NCBI GenBank assembly: GCA_012270975.1
Contig: JAAXHH010000147.1
Location: forward strand, 1-64,000
Origin: Candidatus Latescibacterota bacterium
GTDB taxonomy: Bacteria > JAAXHH01
Reading direction: 5' to 3'
Length of the DNA: 64,000 nucleotides
This document shows positions 54,033-62,399 of this stretch, one piece after another. The position numbers were made by a program, and so were the translations under genes. Position 1 is the stretch's first letter, and every line of letters begins with the position of its first letter. Under the pieces are notes generated by a model. It searched no databases. It was not told where the DNA came from and saw nothing but the letters and a program-made list of their open reading frames with translations.

Positions 54033-54983
54033 ATGCCTCCATCGTCATCCCTCTCCCCCTTCAACTACCTGTCCCGCGAAGCGTGGTCGGAACTGCGCGC
54101 GGCGACGCCGCTGACGCTGTCGGAGGAAGACCTCCAGGAACTGCACGGCATCAACGAAATGGTCTCCCTCGACGAGGTGGCCGAGGTCTACCTGCCCATG
54201 TCGCGGTTCATCAATCTGCACGTTGGCGCTGCGCAGCACCTGTACCGGGTCATGGACACCTTTCTCGGCAAGCCGGCCGCCAAGGTGCCTTATGTAATCG
54301 GCATCGGAGGCAGCGTGGCGGTGGGCAAGAGCACGACGGCCCGTATCCTGCAGGCCCTGCTCAGCCGGTGGCCGAACCATCCCCGGGTTGACCTGGTCAC
54401 GACAGACGGGTTCCTCTTTCCCAACCGGGTCCTGGAAGAAAGAGGGCTCATGCAGCGGAAGGGATTCCCGGAAAGCTACGATCTGAGGCGGCTGGTGCAG
54501 ACGATGGCTGACGTGAAGTCGGGCCGCGAATCGGTCACTGTCCCGGTCTACAGACATCTGATCTACGATATCGTGCCGGGCGTCGAAAAGACGATCACGC
54601 AGCCGGATATCATCGTCCTCGAGGGGTTGAACATCCTGCAGACCGGCCATCACCTGACCGGCGACGCGTCGCCCCGCGTCTTCGTCTCCGACTTCATCGA
54701 TTTCTCGATCTACGTGGAGGCGGAGGAACACGACTTGGAGCAGTGGTACGTCGATCGCTTCCTGAGGCTGCGGGATACCGCGTTCCGGAATCCCGAGTCC
54801 TACTTTCACCACTACGCGGGGTTGAGCACGGAAGAAGCCGTGGAGACGGCTAAAGGCATCTGGCGGGACATCAACCTGGTGAACCTGCGCGAGAACATCA
54901 TTCCGACCCGCGAACGGGCGGACCTGATCCTTGAAAAGGGCACGAACCACCGGGTGACGGGGGTGTTCCAGCGGAAGTTGTAG
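54033..54983 (+). CDS. coaA: Pantothenate kinase type I
   Basis: A 316-aa P-loop kinase making 4-phosphopantothenate, the first step of coenzyme A synthesis. It carries the P-loop [13 protein letters not shown], followed by TTDGFLFPN with the catalytic Asp, RKGFPESYD for pantothenate binding, and EGLNILQTG. Length and order match E. coli CoaA. The region 53931-54032 before it has no clear promoter. Confidence 0.96.
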   Translation: MPPSSSLSPFNYLSREAWSELRAATPLTLSEEDLQELHGINEMVSLDEVAEVYLPMSRFINLHVGAAQHLYRVMDTFLGKPAAKVPYVIGIGGSVAVGKSTTARILQALLSRWPNHPRVDLVTTDGFLFPNRVLEERGLMQRKGFPESYDLRRLVQTMADVKSGRESVTVPVYRHLIYDIVPGVEKTITQPDIIVLEGLNILQTGHHLTGDASPRVFVSDFIDFSIYVEAEEHDLEQWYVDRFLRLRDTAFRNPESYFHHYAGLSTEEAVETAKGIWRDINLVNLRENIIPTRERADLILEKGTNHRVTGVFQRKL

Positions 54984-55062
54984 GAGGTGAACCGGTCTCC
55001 AGGCAGGCGTATTTGGCAATGGATCCACCGTGCGACCGGCACCTGGCAGCCGCCTGTCGTGT

Positions 55063-56655
55063 TCAGTCCCCCAAAAACCGCTTCAACACGTTGGCCGTGA
55101 CCCTTGACACCACGTCGTCCACAAGGATCGACGACGGATAGGTAATCGATCCCACCGAGAACACCATCCCGCCGCTGTCCGTCTCGTGGACGACCATCTC
55201 GGCCCCGCCGTCGTCTACGTTGGCTCCTTTGGCGAGCAGGTGGGTGTTTGCCGGTGAGTTCGGCGTGATCTTGTCGGTCTCGTGACCCGACGCGCCGCCC
55301 GGCACCCGTTCGTGCAGGCTCGCCTCGCCAAAAATCTGCCCTTCCTTCACACCCGTACCTTCGAAGACCCAATGGTTCGCGTCGATCACGCGGTAAGGCG
55401 CACTGGTCATGATCCCCGTCCGCGTAAAGGCCACGCCGAGGAGGTTGGCCTCGGACTCGTTGTAGATGTTGAACCGGCTTTCGATGCCCTCACCGGGACG
55501 GTCGAGCGAATCGATATTGCCGTTCTTCACCTTCATCGTGTATTCGTCGACGAACTCGACCTCGCAGTTCAGTCCGTTACCGCCCAGGTACATGAGCCGT
55601 CCGCCGGAATCGAACACCCATTCCTTCAGCCGGTAGTACATGTCCCGCGACCAATATTCCGGATGAGTCGTAGTGATCAGCACCCGGTACCCGTCCAGGG
55701 GAAGCGTGCCGTCGTGGAACTGGGTCTCCGCGTAGAGGTCGTATTCGAAGCCTTCCCGCTCCATCCACGCCAGGAACCGCCACTCCGCCGGCGCCACGTG
55801 ACAGGCCGCCCGGCCCCGGATCATGTCGGTGGCCTCGACGCCTTCAGGGATATGATTGATGGGTTCCGGCCGGTCGAAGGAAAGCGGCGCGTAGTCGTCG
55901 GCACTGTACATCCGGTGCGAAGGGTCGGTGTACCGCTTCAGATCATACCGGGCGTTGACCGTGGGTTTCGGGGGAAACTCGTCGGCGTGGATATAGTTGC
56001 TGCGTCCCCCGAAGTTGTTGTAGGCGTTCCAGTTCATGTTGGCGGCCAGTACGGCGACGTGGGCCGTCGGCGCGGCAGGCGCGACGATCCACGGGAAGGA
56101 AAAGAACCCGCCTGCCTCCGTGGAGGCGTGGAGGTAGTAGAGCCCGGAACGGTCCGGGGCCTCGATGTACTGTTTGTGGGCGGGATTGGTATAGCCCTGG
56201 GTGTTCCAGCGCACGCCTGTACGGGTGTAATCGCCGTCCGGTGTGATCTGCATGGTGGCGCGGGGACCGTGTTCGTCGTACCAGCCGATGTTCCGGACGA
56301 ACTCCTTCTTCCAGCCGTAGCGGTACAATTCGAGCTGGTAAGCCTCCACCGCGTGCACGCGGAATTCCGATTTCTCCCCGGACCGGATCCACTTGGGCCA
56401 CATGTAGCCCAGCAGGTCGTCGCGCAGCAGTCTGAAGTGATAGGGCTGGCCGTCCAGCGGCGTCATGAGCACGCTCTTGTAACCATAGTCCCGGCAGGCC
56501 AGCGTGACCTTGTACTCCCGGCCTGGCGCGACGTCCGCGTAGACCGCCCCCGTGGCCCGCGACAGCGCTTCGACGGACTCGCCATCGGATTCGAATTCCA
56601 GGAGAACATTCGGCAGGGCGACGTATCGTTCGTCGCTGACGTAACCTACAAGCAT
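55063..56655 (-). CDS. N,N-dimethylformamidase large-subunit-like protein
   Basis: A 530-aa protein of the DMFase large-subunit family. It has a beta-rich N-terminal domain and a C-terminal domain that is DMFase-like, with RVLITTTHPEYWSRDMY, LMYLGGNGLNCEVEF and VDDVVSRVTANVLKRFLGD. DMFase hydrolyses dimethylformamide with Fe bound by two Tyr and a Glu; the small subunit is not found nearby. ATG 56655 has GGAGGT 5 nt upstream; a much longer frame to 56868 would be mostly Arg/Pro-rich noise. The substrate is unproven. Confidence 0.82.
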   Translation of the reverse strand: MLVGYVSDERYVALPNVLLEFESDGESVEALSRATGAVYADVAPGREYKVTLACRDYGYKSVLMTPLDGQPYHFRLLRDDLLGYMWPKWIRSGEKSEFRVHAVEAYQLELYRYGWKKEFVRNIGWYDEHGPRATMQITPDGDYTRTGVRWNTQGYTNPAHKQYIEAPDRSGLYYLHASTEAGGFFSFPWIVAPAAPTAHVAVLAANMNWNAYNNFGGRSNYIHADEFPPKPTVNARYDLKRYTDPSHRMYSADDYAPLSFDRPEPINHIPEGVEATDMIRGRAACHVAPAEWRFLAWMEREGFEYDLYAETQFHDGTLPLDGYRVLITTTHPEYWSRDMYYRLKEWVFDSGGRLMYLGGNGLNCEVEFVDEYTMKVKNGNIDSLDRPGEGIESRFNIYNESEANLLGVAFTRTGIMTSAPYRVIDANHWVFEGTGVKEGQIFGEASLHERVPGGASGHETDKITPNSPANTHLLAKGANVDDGGAEMVVHETDSGGMVFSVGSITYPSSILVDDVVSRVTANVLKRFLGD

Positions 56656-56970
56656 TTCGGACCTCCGGCTGGCGGATGGCGCATTCGAAACCGGGAAAAC
56701 GATCTGACTGTGAGAGGTAATCCTGACCGGTCCGCAATGAACCCGGCCCGGTACACAATGTACACCGTACTTCTCCGCCGTCAACCATGCCGCCCGCTGG
56801 TTCCGGCAGGCTGGTCTGGGGGCGGATCGGCAGACGGGCAGGCAGGCGGCGGGCGGGCCGGCGACCACCGATTTACCTTTGACATGGAATCGGGACGGAC
56901 GTTACCTTGGCAGTCCAAGTATTAAGACAAGTCCCACACACGATCTTTATTCGATAAGGACCCTGGCATC
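56656..56970. other. Divergent intergenic region between the DMFase-like and UxaA-like genes
   Basis: A 315-nt GC-rich gap between oppositely oriented genes. Visible elements are TTGACA at 56879-56884 (plus), with no good -10 downstream, a small inverted repeat CTTGG-CAGT-CCAAG (56906-56919), and AAGGA (56956-56960) before the GTG 56971. No additional gene is supported. Confidence 0.6.
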
Positions 56971-59676
56971 GTGCCTGCCTGCCGGATGAAAGATATCGCG
57001 CGCCTGGCCGAACCCGGCGACAACGTAGCCATCGTATCCCGGCGATTGGAAGCCGGCACGGAGGTGGTTGATGAATCCGGCGTGGCATTCTCCCTAGCCC
57101 ATACCTTGCTGGAAGGGCACCGGTTCGCCATCCGGCCCATATCTGCCGGGGAGTCCGTCCTCTCCTGGGGACTGCCCTTCGGACGGGCGACCCAGGACAT
57201 CGTGCCCGGCGACTACATCTGCAACGCCGACATACTCGACGCCCTCCGTGTCCGGAAAGTGGGATTCTCCCTCCCGGATCATCCAAATTTCGAAGACCGC
57301 GTGGTGCCCTACGAGCTGGACGAGTCCACCTTCACGCCCGGTGAACAGGTTCCGCTCATAGACAATCCGCCGACTTTCGAGGGATACGACCGCGGAGCTG
57401 CGCGGGGGGTCGGGACCCGCAACTATATCGTCCTCTTGGGCATCACGTCTCAGACGGCCGGATTCGTGCGGCGGCTGGAATCGATGCTGAAGGACCGGGC
57501 GGACCGGTACCCGAACGTGGACGGCGTGGTGGCCGTGGCTCATACCGAGGGCGGCGCGGGGGTGGACCCGAACAACCGGGAACTGGTGCTGCGGACGCTG
57601 GCGGGTTTCATGGTCCATTCCAACGTGGGTGCCGTGCTCGCTGTGGACCGCGGGACCGAAATCGTCACGGACCGGATGCTTGAGAACTATATGAGGCTTA
57701 ACCGCTATCCGCTGAACGACGTGCTGCACCGTTTCGAAACGCTCGAAGGCGGATTCGAAGAGGACCTGGCGCGCTGCGCAGGGGTCGTCACCGGATGGTT
57801 CGAGACGGTCAACCGCGTTGCCCGGAAGCCGGCGTCGGCGTCTAATCTGAACATCGTGCTTCAATGCGGCGGTTCGGATTCGTTTTCGGGCATTTCGGGC
57901 AATCCCCTCGCCGCATGCGTGGCCCGGGAGATCATTCGCTTCGGCGGAAAAGCCAATCTCGCGGAGACGGACGAACTGATCGGCGGCGAGCCCTACGTGC
58001 TGGACAATGTCCGGGACGTCGAGACGGCGCGCACCTTCCTCCACATGATCGAGCGGTTTCAGGAACGCACGGCGTGGCACGGCCAGTCGGTCGACGCCAA
58101 TCCGTCCGGCGGCAACAAGCTCCGGGGGATCTACAACATCGTGCTCAAGTCCATCGGCGCGGCCCGGAAGCGAGATCCCGACGTACGCCTCGACTACGCC
58201 ATCGACTACGCGGTCCCGATGAAGGATCCGGGGTACTATTTTATGGACAGTCCGGGCAACGACCTGGAAGCCATCGCGGGCCAGGTGGCGGCCGGCGGCA
58301 ATCTCATCTTCTTCATAACCGGGAACGGATCCATCACGAACTTCCCCTTCGTGCCGACGATCAAGTTCGTGACGACCACGAAGCGGTACGAGATGTTATC
58401 GGGCGAAATGGACGTGAACGCCGGCGCCTATTTGGACGGGGAGTCCATGGAGGAACTGGGCCGGCAGACCCTCGATCTGACGCTGCGCGCGGCATCGGGC
58501 GAGTTGACCTGCGGCGAAAGGGCGGGTCACAGCCAGACACAGATCTGGCGCGACTGGCGACAGACCGACGGTAGCCGGCTGCAGGACCTCCGTGACCGTC
58601 CCGCGCCGACGGGCAGGCCGCTGGAGGTCCGGCCGAAAGAGGAATCTTCGTCTTTGCCGTCTTTCAGGATGCCCGTGTTCGAATCGAACGGATCCCGCGC
58701 GACCGATCGCATCGGCCTCATCCTGCCCACCAGCCTGTGCTCCGGCCAGATCGCCCGCATGGCCGCTGAACGGTTGAGCGCGAAAGGCGTGGGGCGCGGC
58801 GCCGGCATATCCCGCTTCGTCACCCTGGTACACACAGAGGGTTGCGGCGTATCGGGCGGGGTATCGGAGGAGATGTACATCCGTACCATGACCGGATACC
58901 TGACCCACCCGATGACGGCGGCAGCCTTGCTCCTGGAACACGGATGTGAACGGACTCATAACGATTTCTACCGCCAGCAACTGGTAGACCGGGGTATAGA
59001 CCCGATGGACTTCGGTTGGGCCAGCGTGCAGCTCGATGGCGGTATCGAGAAAGTAATCGGGCGTATCGAGTCCTGGTTCGCCGAAACCCTGCGTCATTGT
59101 GAGGCCCCCGTCTCGGGTGAGGCCGGTTTTTCCGGTCTGAGGCTGGGCGTGGCAACGGCTGGTCCGGTTTCCGATGACGTTTCCGAGGCGTTGTCTCACC
59201 TGACCTTTAACATCGTAAACGAGGGCGGTACGGTCGTCGTGCCGGACAACGCCGCGCTGCTTCTCCATCCGGCATTCCTCCGGCACATGGTGGATGAAGC
59301 CGCAACCCCGACGCTCACCTACGGCGAGTCCGCTTCGATGTCCGGGCTGCACGTCATGGAGACGCAGACGACCCACTGGGTGGAGACCCTGTCCGGACTG
59401 GGCGCGGCCGGCGTGGAAATGGTCGTCGCCGGCGTGGGCACCCACCCGCTGACCGGCCATCCCATGATCCCGGTGCTGCAGGTCGGCGCGGATGATCTGC
59501 CCGAGGTGTATCACGGAGACTTGGATCTCATCCTGACCGGTGGATCGGCGGAATGGCGCCAGGGCGTGCTGGACCTGATCCGGAACACGGCCGCCGGGAA
59601 TCACGCACCACGAGCCGAGGTCCTCGGCAACACGGATTTCCAGGTTACCCGGGGACTCCTCGGCGTCTCGGTGTGA
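56971..59676 (+). CDS. Fused altronate-dehydratase-like (UxaA/SAF family) protein with duplicated core
   Basis: A 901-aa protein. The N-terminal SAF-like domain (about 15-95) is followed by a UxaA core (GVGTRNYIVLLG, HTEGGAG, CGGSDSFSGISGNPLAA) and a C-terminal dehydratase half (DYAIDYAVPMKDPGYYFMDSPGND). From residue 575 the core appears again (DRIGLILPTSLCSGQ, VTLVHTEGCGVSGG). Ordinary UxaA is ~500 aa. The first copy has GGA where the second keeps GCG, so only the second has the metal-site cysteine. Starts: GTG 56971 or ATG 56986. Likely dehydrates an aldonate or hexuronate-like acid. It is followed by a deacylase gene on the same strand. Confidence 0.85.
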   Translation: MPACRMKDIARLAEPGDNVAIVSRRLEAGTEVVDESGVAFSLAHTLLEGHRFAIRPISAGESVLSWGLPFGRATQDIVPGDYICNADILDALRVRKVGFSLPDHPNFEDRVVPYELDESTFTPGEQVPLIDNPPTFEGYDRGAARGVGTRNYIVLLGITSQTAGFVRRLESMLKDRADRYPNVDGVVAVAHTEGGAGVDPNNRELVLRTLAGFMVHSNVGAVLAVDRGTEIVTDRMLENYMRLNRYPLNDVLHRFETLEGGFEEDLARCAGVVTGWFETVNRVARKPASASNLNIVLQCGGSDSFSGISGNPLAACVAREIIRFGGKANLAETDELIGGEPYVLDNVRDVETARTFLHMIERFQERTAWHGQSVDANPSGGNKLRGIYNIVLKSIGAARKRDPDVRLDYAIDYAVPMKDPGYYFMDSPGNDLEAIAGQVAAGGNLIFFITGNGSITNFPFVPTIKFVTTTKRYEMLSGEMDVNAGAYLDGESMEELGRQTLDLTLRAASGELTCGERAGHSQTQIWRDWRQTDGSRLQDLRDRPAPTGRPLEVRPKEESSSLPSFRMPVFESNGSRATDRIGLILPTSLCSGQIARMAAERLSAKGVGRGAGISRFVTLVHTEGCGVSGGVSEEMYIRTMTGYLTHPMTAAALLLEHGCERTHNDFYRQQLVDRGIDPMDFGWASVQLDGGIEKVIGRIESWFAETLRHCEAPVSGEAGFSGLRLGVATAGPVSDDVSEALSHLTFNIVNEGGTVVVPDNAALLLHPAFLRHMVDEAATPTLTYGESASMSGLHVMETQTTHWVETLSGLGAAGVEMVVAGVGTHPLTGHPMIPVLQVGADDLPEVYHGDLDLILTGGSAEWRQGVLDLIRNTAAGNHAPRAEVLGNTDFQVTRGLLGVSV

Positions 59677-59766
59677 AGGGCGCTGGATGCAAACCGCCCG
59701 GTCCCATGCCCGGCGTCCAGATGCGGCGCTCGTCGCACGATCAATCTGAAGATTACGGAGACCTGC

Positions 59767-60813
59767 ATGTCTCGTGAAATAGTCCGACCCGACCGGCTGG
59801 ATCTCGACTCGCCGGGGCGCAGAGACTACTGGGTCGCCCTCGAGCACGATTCGCTCTGGGCGGACCATCTCATCCCCCTGACGGTCATGGTCGGACCCGA
59901 TGTCCGCGAAGGCGAAGGACTTCTTGCCACCGGGTCCAATCACGGCAACGAATACGAAGGACCGGTGGCGATCAAGAGACTGCTCCGGGAGATCGAGCCG
60001 GAGGCTGTCAAGGGGCGGCTGATCTTCATTCCCGTGCTCAACCCAGCGGCTTTTCACGCGGGCTGCCGGTCGAGCGATGCCGACGACGGGGTCAACCTGA
60101 ACCGGGCGTTCGTGGACGGCGCTGGCATCTCGCCGGCACTTTCAGGCATCACCCACCGGATCGCCCGGTTCGTGCGGGAACATCTCTGGCCCCGCGTGCA
60201 CGTGGTGACGGACATCCATTCCGGTGGGGCCGAGCTCGATTTCGCCCTGTGTTCGAGTTTTCACGAGGTGGATGACCCGGAACAGGCGGCCGTCATCGAA
60301 AACACGGCACGCTGGTTCGGCACGCCCTTCGTGATGGCCTACCAGAACGAAACGCCCGGGCTGATGGTCAGCGAAGCCGAGCGGCTGGGAAAGATCACCA
60401 TCGGAACCGAACTGGGCTGGGGAGAATCGGTCAACCCGGACGGAGTTCGCTATGCGCGACAAGGGATACTTGCCGCGGCCATCCACCACGGCCAACTCGC
60501 CGGTGACATTCAGCCCATCGGCCATCACGCCAACGGCACGCAGAAGCTGACGGCCATCATTGACCGGGCCTGCTACGTGCCGGCGCCTTTCCCGGGGCAT
60601 TACGAACCGCTCATGGCCTGCGGCGCGCGCGTGGCGGCGGGGCAGGTCGTGGGTAACCTGCACGACTTCTACCGCGTGGACGATCCACCCTGGCCGGTGT
60701 GCGCGGGCGTGGACGGCTACGTGTTGTCGCAGGCGTTCCGCCAGCCGGTCAGGCAGGGCAGCCACATCCTCGTCGTCGCCCAGGAATACCAGGCGCGGTC
60801 GAATCCCGCGTAA
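59767..60813 (+). CDS. Succinylglutamate desuccinylase/aspartoacylase-family deacylase
   Basis: A 348-aa zinc amidohydrolase of the M14-like AstE/AspA group. Zinc ligands H59/E62 (SNHGNE) and H151 (DIHSGG) are visible, and TIGTELGWGE supplies the general-base Glu. It resembles DoeB-like N-acyl-diaminobutyrate deacylases. The start ATG 59767 has ACGGAG just upstream. It lies between a UxaA-like gene and a methyltransferase, so it may remove an acyl group from an intermediate of the same route. Confidence 0.85.
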   Translation: MSREIVRPDRLDLDSPGRRDYWVALEHDSLWADHLIPLTVMVGPDVREGEGLLATGSNHGNEYEGPVAIKRLLREIEPEAVKGRLIFIPVLNPAAFHAGCRSSDADDGVNLNRAFVDGAGISPALSGITHRIARFVREHLWPRVHVVTDIHSGGAELDFALCSSFHEVDDPEQAAVIENTARWFGTPFVMAYQNETPGLMVSEAERLGKITIGTELGWGESVNPDGVRYARQGILAAAIHHGQLAGDIQPIGHHANGTQKLTAIIDRACYVPAPFPGHYEPLMACGARVAAGQVVGNLHDFYRVDDPPWPVCAGVDGYVLSQAFRQPVRQGSHILVVAQEYQARSNPA

Positions 60814-60858
60814 CCGATCCCGGCCAGTCGGCAGTCGGCTTACGGAAGCGTATTCGCA

Positions 60859-61476
60859 TTGAAAAACACACAATCCCGCACGCAACGCCTCGAAGATCAT
60901 CCCGACCGAGTGAAGTGGAATGCGCGGTACCTGGCGCCGAAGCGTCTGGCGCCCAGGGGTTTCTGCCCGCTGTACGAAAAGGCGGGCGGACTGGGGTACC
61001 CGGAAGGACCGGTACTGGAACTCGCCTGCGGCCTGTCGGCCCAGGCCCTCGCTTTGGCCGGGGACGGACGGGAGGTGCTTGCCGTCGACATATCGGACGT
61101 GGCCCTGGGCCGCCTGCGCGCGGAGGCGGTGGAACGGGGTCTTGAGTCCCGGCTGACCTGCGTGGAAGCGGACCTGAATGCCTGGCGGCCGCCCGCGGGC
61201 CGGCTGTTCGCGCTCGTGATCTGCGTGATGTACTGGGAGGAGGCTGTGTTCGACTACGCCTGGACCGCGGTCGCCGACGGCGGTCTACTTGCGTGGCAGA
61301 GCTTTACACTGGACCACTTGCGGTACCGGCCCTCGCAAAACCCGGACTGGTGCCTCAAGGCGGGGGAACCGGCGAGCCGTCTGCCCGCTGACGAGTTTAC
61401 CGTGCTGCACGAAGAAGACGTGGACGAAGGTCACCGGGTGATCCGGCGCATGGTGGCCAGGAGGAATCCAAACTGA
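60859..61476 (+). CDS. Class I SAM-dependent methyltransferase
   Basis: A 205-aa methyltransferase. The SAM-binding motif I is LELACGLSAQALALAG near residue 52, followed by VLAVDIS at the end of strand 2 and CVMYWEE for motif IV. It is of the TehB-like or tellurite-resistance-like group with a short N-terminal helix. The start is TTG 60859. The stop overlaps the next gene as TGATG, so translation is coupled. The acceptor is unknown. Confidence 0.8.
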   Translation: MKNTQSRTQRLEDHPDRVKWNARYLAPKRLAPRGFCPLYEKAGGLGYPEGPVLELACGLSAQALALAGDGREVLAVDISDVALGRLRAEAVERGLESRLTCVEADLNAWRPPAGRLFALVICVMYWEEAVFDYAWTAVADGGLLAWQSFTLDHLRYRPSQNPDWCLKAGEPASRLPADEFTVLHEEDVDEGHRVIRRMVARRNPN

Positions 61477-62399
61477 TGCCCGGAAGAGAGACGAGCATGC
61501 GGGTTCGACGAATCGCCATATTGAGCCCGGGAGAGATGGGCCATTCCGTGGGGCGGTGCCTCCTGGAGGGTGGCTTCGACGTGGCAACCTGTCTGACCGG
61601 CCGAAGCGAAAGGACCCGCACTTTGACGGAGGCCGCGGGTATTCGTGACGAGCCGGACCTGGATAATCTGGTGCGGGAAACCGATCTGATCCTGGCCATC
61701 CTGGTGCCCGACCAGGCCCTGACGCTCGCCGGCCTGGTGGCGGAGGTGATGAATCGGACCGGATCCTCGCCAGCCTACGCCGACTGCAACGCCGTCTCCC
61801 CGGATACGGCAAGAGCGATCGGCCGGATAATCACCGGGGCCGGAGGCCGCTTCATCGACGCCGGTATCATCGGCGGCCCTCCCGGCGCAGATGAAAAGAC
61901 CCGCTTCTATGCCTCGGGGCCACACGAGGCCATACTCACGCAACTCGACGGCCACGGGATCCTCGTCCGGCCGTTGGGCGGTGAGGTGGGCAGGGCGTCC
62001 GGCATCAAGATGTGCTATGCCTCGGTAACCAAGGGAACCTCCGCCCTCCATGCCGCAGCGCTGACCGCAGCCGAGGTCATGGGCCTGGGCGAGGAACTGC
62101 TGGCGGAATTCGCCGAGAGCCAGGCACCTCGCCTCAAGGCGATGGGCGGCGTCAACAGCCTGTCGGCCAAGGCTTTCCGCTGGATCGGCGAAATGCGTGA
62201 AATAGCGGCGACGTACGAACAGGCCGGGGTATCGCCCGGTTTTCACGAGGGCGCCGAACACATTTTCCGCCTCATCGCCGAAAGCCCCATCGGGCACGAA
62301 CGGCCCGAGACCGTGGATCGCGACCGTACCCTGGAAGAAACGGTGGCCATCTTCGCCGAAGAGTTGCGCAGACGTACACGCGATGCCGGGAAAGGATAG
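61476..62399 (+). CDS. 6-phosphogluconate-dehydrogenase-like NAD(P) enzyme (DUF1932 type)
   Basis: A 307-aa dehydrogenase-like protein. The Rossmann motif is ILSPGEMGHSVG (G-x-M-G in place of GxGxxG) near residue 15. YADCNAVSP and FIDAGIIGGPPG follow, and the C-terminal helical domain (IKMCYASVTKGTSAL) is of the DUF1932 type. Family members oxidise beta-hydroxyacids or act as imine reductases. ATG 61476 or 61497 can start it, the former overlapping the methyltransferase stop. It overlaps the next gene by 17 nt. Confidence 0.85.
   Translation: MPGRETSMRVRRIAILSPGEMGHSVGRCLLEGGFDVATCLTGRSERTRTLTEAAGIRDEPDLDNLVRETDLILAILVPDQALTLAGLVAEVMNRTGSSPAYADCNAVSPDTARAIGRIITGAGGRFIDAGIIGGPPGADEKTRFYASGPHEAILTQLDGHGILVRPLGGEVGRASGIKMCYASVTKGTSALHAAALTAAEVMGLGEELLAEFAESQAPRLKAMGGVNSLSAKAFRWIGEMREIAATYEQAGVSPGFHEGAEHIFRLIAESPIGHERPETVDRDRTLEETVAIFAEELRRRTRDAGKG

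Noticed and set aside
55282..56925. 547-residue open frame on the plus strand
   Set aside because: Antisense of the DMFase-like gene, rich in Arg, His and Pro as expected from reverse reading.
58396..60057. 553-residue open frame on the minus strand
   Set aside because: Antisense of the UxaA-like gene and part of the deacylase gene.
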